Source of the DNA: Chelydra serpentina
Lineage: Eukaryota; Chordata; Testudines; Chelydridae
Length of the DNA stretch: 64,000 bases
Assembly (NCBI GenBank): GCA_037349315.1
Contig: JBAIAC010000597.1
Span: forward strand, 115,994-179,993
Direction: 5' to 3'
This document shows, one piece after another, positions 25,101 through 40,100 of the stretch. Numbering within the stretch: the stretch's first letter is position 1; each line of letters starts with the position of its first letter. A model generated the notes under the pieces. It had not been told where the DNA came from, ran no database searches, and saw only the letters and a program-made list of their open reading frames with translations. The translations under genes were made by a program, and so were the position numbers.

Positions 25101-28100
25101 CGGATAAAAAGAGCCAGGGATTAATATTATTACAGATCTGCTGAAAGGATGTTCCAAAAGGGGCCGTCACTCTCCTCAGTCACTAGGGACAGGCCAAGAA
25201 GTGAGCAAGCTCAAAGATGCAACTCATAGACTCATAGACTTTAAGGTCAGAAGGGACCATTATGATCATCTAGTCTGACCTCCTGCACAATGCAGGCCAC
25301 AGAATCTCACCCACCCACTCCTGGAATAATCCTCTCACCTACATCTCAGCTATTGAAGTCCTCAAATCCTGGTTTAAAGACTTCAAGATGCAGAGAATCC
25401 TCCGGCAAGTGACCCGTGCCCCATGCTGCAGAGGAAGGCGAAAAACTTCCAGGGCCTCTGCCGATCTACCCTGGAGGAAAATTCCTTCCTGACCCCAAAT
25501 CTGGCGATCAGCTGAACCCCGAGCATGTGGGCAAGACTCACCAGCCAGACACCCAGGAAAAAGTTCTCTGTAGTAACTTCTAACATCCCATCATTGACCA
25601 TTGGTCCTATTTACCACTGATGGCAATTAATTGACCTTTGACTAAGATCGTGTTATCCCATCAAACCATCTCCTCCATAAACGTATCTAGCTTAATCTTG
25701 AAGCCAGTTAGGTCTTTTGCCCCCAGTGCTCCCCTTGGAAGGCTGTTCCAGAACTTCACTCCTCTGATGGTTAGAAACCTTCGTCTAATTTCCAGTCTAA
25801 ACTTCCTGATGGCCAGTTTAGATCCATTTGTTCTTGTGTCCACATTGGTACTGAGCTGAAATAATTCCTCTCCCTCCCTGGTATTTATCCCTCGGATATA
25901 TTTAAAGAGAGCAATCGTATCTCCCCTCAGCCTTCTTTTGGTTAAGGTAAACAAGCCAAGCTCCTTGAGTCTCCTTTCATACGACAGGTTTTCCGTTCCT
26001 CGGATCATCCTAGTGGCCCTTCTTTGTACCTGTTCCAGTTTGAATTCATCCTTCTTAAACATGGGAGACCAGAACTGCACACAGTATTCCAAATGAGGTC
26101 TCACCAATGCCTTGTATAACGATAACACCTCCTTATCTCACCTGGAAATACCTCGCCTAATGCATCCCAAGACCGCATCAGCTTTTTTCACGGCCACATC
26201 ACATTGGCGACTCATAGTCATCCTGTGATCAACCAGGACTCCGAGGTCCTTCTCCTCTTCCGTTACTTCCAACTGATGCGTCCCCAGCGTATAACTAAAA
26301 TTCTTGTTATTAATCCCTAAATGCATAACTGGCACAGTCTGGGAGGTGATCGGAAAGACAGATCGGGCCAGGCTGAGACAGTTTGGGGGGGGGGGGTGGA
26401 ATTCCCCCACCCCGCTCCCAGCCCGGGAGGATGCAGATCACTCAGTTACATCTGCTCCAACCCAGCTGAGTCCTGAGTGCTGGGAGCCAGCATGACACAA
26501 ACACTCCCTCTTTGGTCATGTTAAAAATACACTTGCCAAAACGAACCTGTTTCAGGCAACACTTTCTCCACAGAAAAACACCCCCATGTCACACTTTTAA
26601 AAATACCGGAGCAAAGCAAAGAGAAGCCCTTCCCCCACCCCCCACCAGTTTAGTCATGAGACAGCTCACTCATTCCCAAGCATTTCTTCAACGGATGGGG
26701 GTACCAGACCGGTAGCGGTGAAGACTGACTCACTGTGAGTCCCCCACAAAACACACACGCTCCCCCAACCGATGGGCCTCGGCTCTTCCCTGGAGGGACC
26801 TGCTCTAGCAGGGAGAGGGAGTGCTGGCTGCCAACACGGGGGCTAATCAGCGTCAATTATCCTAGTGGGTTTTGGATGGGGACATCTGTTCTGCTAAGAA
26901 CTGGATTCAGATCCCATCCCCCTACAATTCATTGCCACGGGGACCACCAAATGGGCATCGCACGGAAATGACTTTCAGCCACTGCTGAAACAGAGAGACT
27001 AGAGGGTTATACACTGGACTACTTAAGGAGGCCGGGCTGTACACCTCGCTGGGCCCCACCGTGGCTGGGCCCTTTGAACAGATATTAGAGGAAATCAGGC
27101 TTCTCTGGTTTTCCAGTTCTCACCAAATCAGCGAACTTCTGAACAGAGTCGGGGGCTGGCTGGAGCTGTGGGGAGCACGGAGGGGCGAGGGGCCTGGCTG
27201 AGGAAGGGCTAGCCGGAGTGGGGTGAACAGCCCACTAACCCTCACCCTGAGGTCACTGCCTCACTCCTGTACCCAGAATGAAATTAGTGGGCAGCAGGTT
27301 TAAAACAAAGAAAAGGACGTTCTTCTTCACGCAGCGCACAGTCAACCTGTGGAACTCCTTGCCTGAGGAGGCTGTGAAGGCTAGGACTAGAACAGGGTTT
27401 AAAAGAGAACTGGATACATTCATGGAGATGAAGTCCATTAATGGCTATTAACCAGGATGGGTGAGGAACGGTGTCCTTAGCCTCTGTTTGTCAGAGGGGG
27501 GTGATGGATGGCAGGAGAGAGATCACTTGATCATTACCTGTTAGGTCCACTCACTCCGGGTCACCTGGCATTGGTCACTGTCGGTGGACAGGATACTGGG
27601 CTGGATGGACCTTTGGTCTGACCCAGTACGGCCTTTCTTATGTTCTTAATGACTCTGCTCCCGTCCCCAGGCCTCTGCGAGGTCACCGCCTCACCCTTAT
27701 ATCCTGAGTAACCAAATGGGGATTTGAGTGAAATCTGATTTCCCCCCAGATCCATGGGGTCCTTCTCACCGAGGCTCTGTGTCCTACTCCCAACTGTCTG
27801 CCGAACAGCACGGCCAATGCCATACACAGCGGAGGCCCTGCCTAGGAAAGGAGAGGGATCTGACCCGGAGGTTGCTGAGAGCAGGGCAGGGATGGCAAAC
27901 CTGTTATAGTCCCGGGCAACCAGGAGCAGATTCTCCCGGAGGTTTCGCAGATCCTCCTGCCTGTCGTAAACTTCCACCACGTAGTGGGGGATCTCAAAGA
28001 GCAGCCGCTCCCAGTAATGGATTTCCACAAATAACTTCAGCAAGTCCCTGCAAAAGGAAGCCCAGGAAAGCCAGCTGTCGTGAAAGGCCCTGCCTCACCC

Positions 28101-31100
28101 AGCACCAGCGTGCTGCCGCCGCGGAGGCTGCCCTGCCCAGAAGAGAGTATTCGGCCAGGCCCGCTTACTTGTCAAAATTAATGTCCAGCATGCCACTCTT
28201 CTCGGAGCTGGGGATCAGGAGCGGGGTGTCCAGGCGTTTCAGGCTGTCTTTGTCCAGGGTCTGCGTCCATTCCTGGAAGGTCTTCCTCTCAATCTCGTCC
28301 ATGGCCTGGACGAGCAGCTGATAGGCCTGAAAGCTCTCTTCCCCGGTCCCAATGTGGGGCATGAAGTGGGCATTGGAAAGACACTGCAAGGCAGACGGAG
28401 AGTTTTTGCTTCCACTGGGGAGGAATTGGGGGGAGCAGATTTTGCATAGGAGGGACAGAGGACATTAACTAGGAAGAGGGTTAATGGGGGCTCTGCTGAT
28501 GTCCCTCATTCCTGACACACAGTCCCCCCCCCCCCCCCGGCTATTGCAACTCTGGACCACACACAGACGCACACACCTACCTCTGCTGATGCCCCTCAGT
28601 CCCCTCCCCACTCACACCCCTTGCGGTCCCAGCCCTGCGCTCCCCAAACACGGCTAGGTCGTTAGCTGACTGCTTGGCGAACAAGTGAAATCCGGAGATA
28701 AAATTCTCCCTGGACGTTCAGCTCTGTCAGACCAGCGCGATAAAGAAACCAACGCGCGCGCGCGCACGGAGCCACTCACGCATGCGAGAAAACAACCGGC
28801 GTTGGGGCAACCAAAAGCAACCGACGTGCGAGTGGCGAGGCTGAGTCAGAGCGGCTTCGAGCCTCCCGGCGCGGGGTCCGGCAACACCGTGCTGCCGGAG
28901 GTGCCCCCTTTCAGACGGGATGCACAACGAGAGCTGTGACCCTGGAGTTCTCCCTACTCATGCTCCCCTCTGGCCCTGCTTGTTCCCCTCTGCATCACTG
29001 GGCTCTCGAGGGGTAACAAAAGAAACGGAGGCAGGCGGAGGCTGCATGACCCCTATATAACGCTAGCCCCCACTGTGAAGCGCCAAGAAAGCGTTCTTGA
29101 GGCCCCAGCCGGCTCTACTCGCTAGGGAGTTCCAACGCCGTGCGGAGGGCACTGAAAAGCGGGAGTCGGCAGAGGGCACTGGGTAGAAAAGTGGTGCCCT
29201 GGCCAAACGCCAACCTGGGGGACTCCTGTCATTTCAGCCGGCCCCGGGCTTCTCCTTTGCGTCCTGTTTTAAACTGCTGAGCAGCAATACGGTTAAACAG
29301 CGGCTGCGTCCCACGCCAGAGGCAGCTGCATTTCAGTGCCGGGTTAGCCACCCCGGTGCAACACTGGATGCCTGGCTGGCAAACTCCTGCAGTGCTCCAC
29401 CCCAAGGGAAACTGCCTGTCCGTGGTGCGGTCAGCGACCATTGCAAGTCTATAGCTTGTCAAGTGCTTTGAGATCCTTCGAGATGAGAAACAGGAGCAGG
29501 AGGTACGTCTCCAATCAGTTGCTGCGTACCACCAAGAGCTTGGACGCAGCCCATGACTGTATGACTAACACTTAATGCAGGGCAGAGAAACATGAGCCAG
29601 GAGCTTTTTGCCAGACACAGGAGAGGTGAGCCCCAGAATGCCGAGCCCTGGGCTGGGCTGGGAGGAAAGGCAGAGGTGATTTTCAGACCGAGATTTGCCA
29701 GTTTCACGTCTGCACATACGGGAGGTGATGCTGGAAATGCGGTTTTGTTGTTACACAACGTATAATTAAACCTGTCAGAGGAACTCACTGACAGAGAATG
29801 TTATTGAGGCAAATAGTCAAAAACAGATGAGGTAGTTAGATGAATAAAAACAACATCTGCCGTGACACTCGCTTGGGCAGAAATTCCGAGTCTTCACGAT
29901 ACAGGGAGGAAGGTGGTCCCCGGCTGAGCGTCAGGATGGCCTCACACGCGCATGGATACTGCTGGCCTGAAACGGGGTGGCATGTTACACCTGGAAGCAG
30001 TAGGTGTCGGCAGGGATGAACCACACGGTGCTGTGTGAAGGCAGGGATACCAAACCAGACCAGTGATCTGAGCCGAAGCATCAGGAAGGCAGGGATACTG
30101 GGCTAGATGGGTACATTGGTCTAACCAGTGCCCAGGGACCTTAGGAGGTCATCTAGTCCAAAGCAGGACCACTCCCCAATTTTTGCCCCAGATTCCTAAA
30201 TGGCCCCCTCAAGGATTGAACTCACAGCCCTGGGTTTAGCAGGCCAATGCTCAAACCACTGAGCTATCCCTCCCGCCTGGGAGTCAGCTGGGTTTTCAGT
30301 CCCGCCCTCTCTCTCCGACAGGCAGATTTAGGGGTGAAGGAACTTTCTTATGTCTCTCCAAAAGCCACCTCTGCAGCTGATTATGGAGCAGTGCTAACAG
30401 GCCCCCAAGGAGGGGCCCTTCCTTGGGGGGGGAGGGATAGCTCAGTGGTTTGAGCATTGGCCTGCTAAACCCAGGGTTGTGAGTTCAATCCTTGAGGGGG
30501 CCATTTAGGGATCTGGGGCAAAAATTGGGGATTGGTCCTGCTTTGAGCAGGGGGTTGGACTAGACGACCTCCTAAGGTCCCTTCCGACCCTGAGATTCTA
30601 TGAGAGCTGTCCCGTTCGAGAAAGGGCCTGACATGGCAAGACATGGACGCTGGAACAGGGGTCTTGCCACGGACGTGGGATACTCACCTTTAGGGGTCTG
30701 TCGATGCGCCGGCGCAGAGCCCGCAGCCAGTGCGCCAGGCCCGAATAATGGCACATGTGTGGCGGCAGGAACGGCAGCTTCTTGCTCAGCTCCTTGTTGA
30801 CCAGGGAGAGCTCTCTGTTGAACAGCATGTAGACATCCACGGCTTTCTTGTCAAAGGTGCGCTTGATGGCCTAGGGGAGGAAAGAGGCCAGCTGAGCCCC
30901 AGAGGGGTGAGAGGCACCAGACCAAACCCATGCATTGCAGCAGCTGCACCAGCACCCCACTCCCCATCCAGGGGCTGGTCCCCCCACTTCGTCTGGAAGA
31001 TGCACTCATTGACATAACCCAGGGGGTGTCAACACCCCCAGTCTAGGATGGATCTAGACTGTTCTCAGTGGTAGAAGATGACAGAACAAGGAGTAATGGT

Positions 31101-34100
31101 CTCAAGTTGCAGAGGGGGAGGTTTAGGTTGGATATTAGGAAAAACTTTTTCACTAGTAGGGTGGTGAAGCACTGGAATGGGTTACCTAGGGAGGTGGTGG
31201 AATCTCCTTCCTTAGAGGTTTTTAAGGTCAGGCTTGACAAAGCCCTGGCTGGGATGATCTAGTTGGGGTTGGTCCTGCTTTGAGCAGGGGGTTGGACTAG
31301 ATCCCTCCTGAGGTCCCTTCCCACCCTGAGCTTCTAGGATTCTAGGAACACTCCCATACTGCCCAGCTAACCAGTCTGGGAGCAGCCCTCCCACAGCTCA
31401 CAACTGCCATGTCTGAGAACTGCCCCCACTCAGAACCACCTGGGCCAGAGGCTGTTCCCCACGGACACCCCAGTCTTGGAGCTGCCCCCTGCTCCCCCAT
31501 TCCAGGAGGTTCCAAACTTCCCAGCTATCCAGTCAATAGCTGGCAAGGGGAGTTTGCCTTCTGTGTCTGGGAAGGTTAATCGTCTTTGGGACAGCCCTGC
31601 CCCGCTGTCCCAGCCCCGCTGTCCCAGCCCCAGCCCCGTACCTCTCGTGCCGACAGGTGGTGGAAGATGTCCTGGATCTCCACGCCATGCTCCACGTCCC
31701 TCACCGTCTCGAAGGCCGAGGTGATCAGGTTTTGGGTCATCACCTCCAGGTCTTTGACACCGGAGCGGAACCTAGCGTCACAGGGGATTCGCAGCCAGCA
31801 GGGAAAAGGCGGTGTGGGGCAGCGGACAGAGGCACAAACTCGCCCCCACCTTGCTAGGACAACACTGCTGGCTGGGAGCAGGGAGCCCCAACTGGCCAGG
31901 ACCATAGGCCCCAACTCCACCCCCGGCCCCAAATCCCCGCCTTTCTTCCATTGCTGGCCACGGGGTAGGAAATGGGGCCAATGCGTCACTGCCCGCTGAG
32001 GTCCCTGCCAAGGCTCTTAGTCACGGGTGCCTATCCAGGCCTGACCCATGCAGCTGGCCTGGTACCATCCTTAGTCTCAGCAGAGGAAGGGAGCACACTG
32101 GGCTGACCCCAGGCCCACTGCGAGAGCTATCAGAGGGGGAAGACTCTGCGAGCAGAGGGCCCCTCTCACCGGTTAAAATCCTCATGCCAGAACGTGTTCT
32201 TCACGTCCAGGATCCCGCCCTTCATGTTCCGCAGGGTGTGCAGGTGCTTCTGAAAGGTCTCCTCGATCTCCAGCAGGTTCCGGGTCATCTGGGGACCCCG
32301 GTGCCCAAAGAAACAGGGCAGTGGGGTCTGCTGCCCATCCTCCCAGCGGGCGAAGTGCTGCTGGCAGTCGCAAACCTATTGGCAAGTGCATCGCAGCGTT
32401 ACCTTCCCGTTGCTCGGCATGAATCCCACCCTCGCCCCCACTGACCTGCTGCCTCAGCGGGGCACATTTCTAGGCTGTGGGAGCACCTAGTGGCTGCTGG
32501 GAGATGTAGTTCAACCCCGCCCCATCTTGGCAGGGCAGCCCCCCACCCGGATGTTATTATTGTCGTCTATATCATAAGATTGTCACCCGTCCGTGTCTCA
32601 CTCTGGAGCCTTGAATGTCTGTTGAGTCAGTGAGGAGGGACGCAAACACCGACAAGCATGCTTGGGAGCTCTTTCTGTTCAGAGTATCTCCGGGTTCAAT
32701 CACCACTGGGTTTTGCCGTCTGTTACCGCCCAATTTTTAAGGTCCCAGCTATTCTGACTTTACAAATTACACCCGTGCAAAGCCAGGCATGTATCTTCGC
32801 CATGCCAAGAGTCCGTGGTATCAGAGGTAACTCAACCAAACATCTGTCAGGGAAGGTCTAGTTATTACATAGTCCCGCCTTGAGTGTAGGGAACCAGACT
32901 AGAGGACCTCTCCAGGTCCCTTCCAGTCCTACGATTCAACCACCATCCTTACTTTACAGCTAATGTGCATGCAACGATTGAATTGGCTGTACGAGACACC
33001 TAGTGGAGTACTTGGCCCGACTGCCACACCCATGTGACAGCACGGGCTTTCAGCTACTCACTGATTGGTCTTGTCCTAGCACCTAGGAGCCCCGGGCACG
33101 TCCTAGGACCCAACTGTGCTTATCATAGAATCTCAGGGTTGGAAGGGACCTTAGGAGGTCATCTAGTCCAACCCCCTGCTCAAAGCAGGACCAATCCCCA
33201 ATTTTTGCCCCAGGTCCCCAAATGGCCCCCTCAAGGATTGAACTCACAACCCTGGGTTTAGCAGGCCAATGCTCAAACCACTGAGCTATCCCTCTCTCCC
33301 CCCAGCTTAGGTGCTGTGCAGCCACAGAACAAACAAAAAAAGACAGTCCCTGTCCCAAAGATCTTACAATGTAAAGTCCCAGGCCTGGTCTACACTAGGA
33401 AATTAGGTCAATAGGACACTCAGAGGTGTGAAAAATCCACACCCCTGAGCACCGGAATTAAACCGACCTAATTAAACCGACCTAACCCCAGTGTAGACAA
33501 GCGCACAGCTGACTGCGTGCAGGGCAGAATGGGGCACGGCCATGAAATCTACCTGGAGCGGCAGGGACGATCAGACACTCTGAAAACTCCAGCTGACGCA
33601 GAAGGCTGCGTTCCCACCACCCCGCGGGGCTGTCTACCTCCTTGGTGGGGCTCCCCGCTGCCACGTAGGGCTGTGTACCGCCCCGCATCACGTTGGGCTG
33701 AACGCTATTGTGCTTTCGGCGTGGGGAGTGTTTGATGCCAGGCACCGAGCTGTTAACGATCACTACCCCGCACCTGCTACTTGTCTCAGGCACTGTACAA
33801 AACACCGCGTGCCAAACTGCTCTGTCGTGGAAACAGATGGGTTTGTCCTGGTGCACCTGAGAGCAGCCGTCGGCTGGAAGTGAACGAACACCGGTAATTG
33901 TCAGGCTGAGATGCAGCCTCGTCTCACAACGATGCCAGGGTGCCCATGCTGCAGTGAGATTATCATCCCGCAGGGCAATGCCCGGCCACGTCCCTAGTCC
34001 TGTCACCGCGAGGGGGGGACTCACGTGCCACTTCCACGTACCTCCAGGAGGTCTTTGCAGCGCTGCACAAAGGCGTCCACTTGGGCAAAGATGCTCGTCT

Positions 34101-37100
34101 GGTCCAGGACCCAGCCTTTCCCGGAAAGCCTGTAAGGAGGAAACATTTGTCGTGCCCAACGGCCGCCTCAGAGGCAGGCCCCGAGATGGGGTGTAGATTC
34201 TCCTAGGTGGGCATGTTAGCTCGGTTGCTTCTCGGAGTCAGCAGCACGTCTATCGTCCAGGGCCTTGCAGAAAAGGAAGAGCAACGCTCTGGGGACAGAC
34301 GTTTAGGAGGGATAGGAGTTTCCTAGCTCACAGACCTCAGGTCCTGGGGTCTGGGACATGAATCCCAGGGCAGGATTTTGCAAATCCATGTTATCCGAAT
34401 TGAGAATCGGCCCCCAAAGGGCCCATCAAGCGCTCTGCTCCCCCTCTCAAGAGAGCCCCAGGAAAGAATGGAAGAGCTCACGGCCCTTGAGAATCTCTTC
34501 CCACTGACAGGGAGACTGGGCTGTGGGAAGACATGGGGGGGGGGGGTTAGCCTATCCAGGAGCTCTGGGAAGATCACAGACCCGGAGAGCAAAGCTCAAG
34601 GACAGAATCCCCACTCCGCTGGATTTGCTGGCTCGCCCGTTAATGTCTTTGTCTTATAAAATATAGATCCAGCTCTACAAATCTGAATCTGAAGCAGACA
34701 AGTAACACTTAGACTTAATTGTCAAGGACCAGGCGCCCACTTAAACCTGACATCCCTAATCAGAATGATAGATTGTGGTTTTTACAGCTCAGGACAACCA
34801 GGGAAGGGAGGCTGGAGCCAGGCAGAAGGGACTGGCTGGTTTCGAGGACATGGGGCCTTTCCCATCCGGCTCACTGGTTCCACTCATTCCCATCTCCCAG
34901 CCCCCGAGCGGGTTTCAGTTTGTCGCTCATGGGCTGTATGTCTCTGGCCTACCCTTTGGCAGTCTGGGCAAAGGTCCCAAGAACTGAACAGGCCACACAG
35001 ACCGAACGCCGCCCTCCTTCCTCCTCCGCAGAGGGGTCTGCCAGCAGGGCTGAAGCAAGGAGGGGGAAGATCATCCTGCCAATGCCCAGGTCGTCCCCAT
35101 TCTGGGGATATGCGGAGGAGTAGCTAATCGCCAGCCGCTGCATTCCCTTTACATCCTCCCGCTGGTTCTGCCGGGCACAGACATTGCCCACCTGTTGTGC
35201 ATTTGAGCTGCATACAGGTAACAATCCTTCCACGCGTTCATACACGAGATACAGTCGTGGAGAGACTGTCTGCTGGAGACCACGTAACCCTCAAACACCC
35301 GGTCCAGGGAAATGTCTTGGCAACACATCTGGATAATTTTACTGCTCATCTAAGGAGAAATGATTCAAGGATCAACACCGCTCTGCCTTGGCCTCTTAAA
35401 GTAAACAACGCCTATTCCTGGGCAATAATTCTTAGCAATAAAGAGTCTAGCTCTCCATGAAGTTCAATGGCAACACACATCAGAGTGATAGGAAGAAATG
35501 ATTTTTGGCAGAGGATAATTAACCTGAGGAACTCAGATATAACTGAGGCAGAGAGCTGGGTAAAGTTCAAGGCCAGATGAGACTAAGAATAGTCCCTAGG
35601 TGGGCTCTATCGCATCCCTGCTCTAACCAGGTAGACCCCACTCTCCTCCCAGAGAACCCAGGAGTCCTGGCTCCCAGCCCCACCCTGCTCTAACCACTAG
35701 ACCCCACTCCCCTGCCACAGCCAGAGATAGAACCCAGGAGTCCTGGCTCCCAGCCCCACCCTGCTCTAACCACTAGACCCCACTCCCCTGCCACAGCCAG
35801 AGATAGAACCCAGGAGTCCTGGCTCCCAGCCCCACCCTGCTCTAACCACTAGACCCCACTCCCCTGCCACAGCCAGAGATAGAACCCAGGAGTCCTGGCT
35901 CTAACCCACTAGCCCCCCACCTTTCGGAGGAGGGCTGTGATTCTCTCTCTGGTATTGTAGTATGGGGAGTTGACCCAGATGATGCGGACGAGGCTGATGA
36001 GGCGGGGAAGCTTGTCGGGGATGTCTTTGGGCCGCAGCGTGGACAGCTCCTGGAACGGCTCTTTCAGGATGGAAAGGAATCGGAGGTTCGACTGCGCTTG
36101 CTCAGACCCGTTCTGCAAAGCAATCACCGGGGGGGGGGGAGAGAAAAAACTCAGAGCCCGAAGCGAAAATCCAAGGGCTCATCTCAGCCGGGTTTCTAGC
36201 AGGGAGGAACCAGGTGACTCAGAGTCTATTAGGCTCCGAGTGAAAGCAGGACCCTCTGGCCAAAGTGGGATCCACTCCTCCCAGGGCTCCCCGCTCAGAC
36301 TTGCCCTGTCTCCACCCCTACCTGTATCTGTCTGGCAAGCCTTTGGAAGGGTGCCACGTAGGAGGACTTGGAGAGCATCAGGGTGGACTCGATGTGCGTC
36401 ACTCCCTGCCTGCAGAGCTGTTTGCTGATCTCGGACAGGTCGGTGCAGCGGTTCCTCCAGAACTCAATCTCCTCCAGCGGCCCCGTGCTCTCCCTGCTCT
36501 CCACCGCCTCCTGCGCTCTCAGCACCTCCTTGATCTGGCGAGTCCAGTGGATCATGGACGCTGGAACAAAAAGTCAGACGAGGCCGAAGGAGTTAGGGTG
36601 CCACTGATTTTAACGGGCGCCAAATACCTTTCAGGCTCTGGGCGTTAGCGTCCAGTCCTGTCTCACACGGGGTGAGAAGCAGTCACGGTTATTGGTTGAG
36701 GATTTTCCTCTCTCAGTTTCTCCGCCATGATAGTGGTGCTGGATAACAGACCCCGGCGGAACGGGGAGTCTGGACTCCGGGGTTCTGTTCCCAGCTCTGG
36801 GAGGGGAACGCGGCCTGGTGATTGGAAACGGGGACTACAATTCAGGACTCCTGCGTTCTAATCCACGTCAGCTCTCTGGCCTTCTGTTTCCCGCTCTGCG
36901 CATCGCAGGCAATGAGATTTCCCTACTTCCGAGGCAGGTTGTGAAGCTACATTTTTCATTAGTGTCAAGAATGTGGATCCACTGTGATTCATTAATGCCC
37001 AGGGAGCAAAGCTGGGGGGGAGAGATCTAGTATCACTGTTGTGATCAAAAACACACTGTAAAACCGATAGAAAATGCCTTAACAAGCTCCTCTTCACCCC

Positions 37101-40100
37101 CGGTGCAGCGGCAGAAAGCTGAGCAGTGTGGTTTGGATTCCTGTCCCAAAGTTCCCCTCTGTAAGGTGCTGCTCTGTTAGCTTCCCGAATGCCTTGCCGT
37201 CATCCCTGCTCTTTAAGAGGAGACTTTGGCTGCTGTTTCCAGCCTTTTTAACAATGTTGTTACCTGTGTCTGTTAGTTCCCGAGCACATCACGTCAAAGC
37301 GTGTTCTATAGCGCAAAGATGAGGGGACCTACGTGGGTGAACCCGAGAGGAGATTCGCTGCACCCCAGGCAGAGATCCGAAACTTGCCGGATACATTAGT
37401 GCACTGAACTGGGAAGTAACCGAAGTAACTGACCGGATGGCAGCAGAAGGAAAAAGGTTATTTTAACTCAATTAACTACGCTTGTGGCTTCCCCCCTGCT
37501 CCACAGAATGGAAGATGCTAATGGTCACAGTGCGCCAATCTAAGAGTTAGGAGCACAGCCTGAGAGCAGCAATCTCCGGCACCAAATTATAGGGGTAAGA
37601 TGATCATGCAGCCCGGCCATTAGAATAGCTAAGTACTTGATAACAGCGGAGATGTAGCCATAATGAAGACTACCCCAAGGTGTCCAATTGGATGTTTCCC
37701 CCAGACACGTATTGCCGTGCACAATAGCTGGTCCCGCAAGGATTTTAGTGAGGACGGTGCTGGGTTTTGTGGGACACTCAGCCTTTTCATTACGGGCCAT
37801 TCATGTCCACTGCATACCCTCTGCCTCTCCTTAGCGGTGGGAGTTTGTTCACGGTTCAAAAGAAACATGGGAAGGGGACACTTTTCAGAGACATATTGAA
37901 CTTGTGTAAAAGGAAAAAAAGCGTCTGTAAAATCTCAGATTAAATGTTTTCTTGATTTTGATAACGTTAGCGTTGAGATGGAATCAATGAGAAATCAGCT
38001 CCCTCGACCCGAACTCAATTCTTTTGACTAAAAGAAAGATGCGGGACGCACATATCTGCAAATGGGGCCCCACCTTGTCCAGACAAGAAGTCCCGTTCAC
38101 TTCACTGCATTAGGACCAATACCGGAATGTAGCCACGGACAAGCCAAGTCCTAACATGGTTTTTGCTTTATTACTTATCATCAAGAAATATTGCATAAAT
38201 AATTCAATCTACAGCTTTTTACTCGTCCCGAGTGATCCATTCCATTGAATTTGAGTGTACAGTAACGGACGAATCCAACCAAGTCCCTCTAGCCCAGTAT
38301 CCTGTCTCTGAGAGTGGCCAATATCGGATGCTACAGAGGAAGGTGCAAAAATCCCTCTAAATAGGCAATTCTGGAATAATCTCCCCATAGAGGAGGTTTC
38401 TGTGTCCTGAAACATGAGACTGTATAGCTCTGATATATTTGTATGCTATTTAATGTAACTGTAGAGGCTCTCGTTAGCCATAGAAATGTCAAATCCTTTT
38501 TGAATTCAGCAAACCTTAATGGACCCAATGAGCTATTATCAGAGGGGGAGCCGTGTCTGGATCTGTAGAAGCGACAAAGGGTCTGTGACGAACTAGGACT
38601 GTAGTTAAGGTTTCCCTGAGTACTGTGTGGGTGCCTCGGTTTCCCCTATGCAGTGCTTGAGTATCTAGGTGGTGGGACAAGGGTGCATGATTGTTACAAA
38701 GCCCTAGAAGGCAGAGGCCTGGACACAGAGAATGGCTCTGTCTCCTGGCAAGAGATGGCCCGGCCCCTCCCCCGGCAAAGGTATGAGCTGAAGGTGTTGG
38801 AACAAAGGGATCAGGTGACCTCCTGGCCCGGGAAGCAGACAAAGGGGGAGGAGGGGCTGAATAGTTTCAGTTTGGAGCTGGCTTGGGAAGAGGAGGGGAG
38901 GGGGGGCAGACAGGGTCTGGCCTCCCTGCCCCGTTTGGAGCTGTGGGGCGAAATGCAGGGAGCCCCCAGGCTGGGGGCTAAGCTCCCTGCCCCCCCGGAA
39001 GGACCCGACTGAGGGGTCCTGAATGTACTGACAAGCTCTGGTTGGACTGTGTTCCTGGCATCTCTAATAAACCTTCTGTTCTACTGGCTGGCTGAGACTC
39101 CCAGTGAATCCGGGGAAAAGGGGTGCAGGGCCAAACTCTCCGTAACAGGGTCCTGTGGCACCTTATAGACTAACAGACGTATTGGAGCATAAGCTTTCGC
39201 GGGTGAATCCCCACTTCTTCGGATGCAGGCAGTGGAAATGTCCAGGGGCAGATGTCCCTGCATGCATCTGAAGAAGTGGGTATTCACCCGCGAAAGCTTA
39301 TGCTCCAATGAGCTACTGTGGCAGTGAGTTCCCCAGTTGAATTACACGTTGTGTACATACCGTGCCCAATAGGTCACTGCTCGGTTTCACGGGATGTCTC
39401 TTCCTTCCGCATAGATAGAGTCTGCACCGCAGCGGCAGTCGCTGTGCCGTTGCCGGGACGCTATAGATACTGTAGACAGGCCCTAATACAGAGCCAGGTA
39501 AAGCGCTACATACAATGTACTTGAGGAAAGCCACACCCACCCTAGATTTAGCATCGAAACACACGTCGATATATAAGAAATGAGCCTGGCTGGTGTTAAG
39601 GCTCCCTGCAGGTGGCTCGGGATACGGGTGGAGGTACATGGGCGGTGGGAGGGAGGGAGATGAGGGCGAGAAGGGGAGCTGGTGAGAGCCACGCTGATGG
39701 GGAGCTGAATCACTTAGCTGCGTTTTTCTTGCTTTTCATGGTTTGCACTGCAGCCTAGCAGCCAGTGCGGCAAGAGAACAGTTTTTGTGTGGGATAGAGG
39801 CAGTGCGTGCTCTCTTTAAATAGCAGCGGCACCATTATAATTAACTTGAAGTTATTAATGATTATAAATTGGTTCAATTAGAGCAGTGCCTACAGGCCCC
39901 CGTCGGGGATCAGGGTTCCATTGTTCTAACTGCTGGATTTTTCTTTGTGTCGGGTGTAGCCCTTGAGCCTGCAAATAGTCACACGTGAGTAAATAGCCGA
40001 ACGAAATCAACGGACGCCTCGTGAGAATGAAGCGACGCGTGTAAAACTGAACACACATGGCTTGGGGGCTTAGGCTGTCATTTCCTGGCTTTCCCCGAGG

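Noticed and set aside
22354..39147. Endogenous retrovirus with coding genes between the two LTRs
   Set aside because: The LTRs at 22354 and 38584 belong to different families, each has its own 5-bp duplication, and DNAH2 exons lie between; both are solo LTRs.
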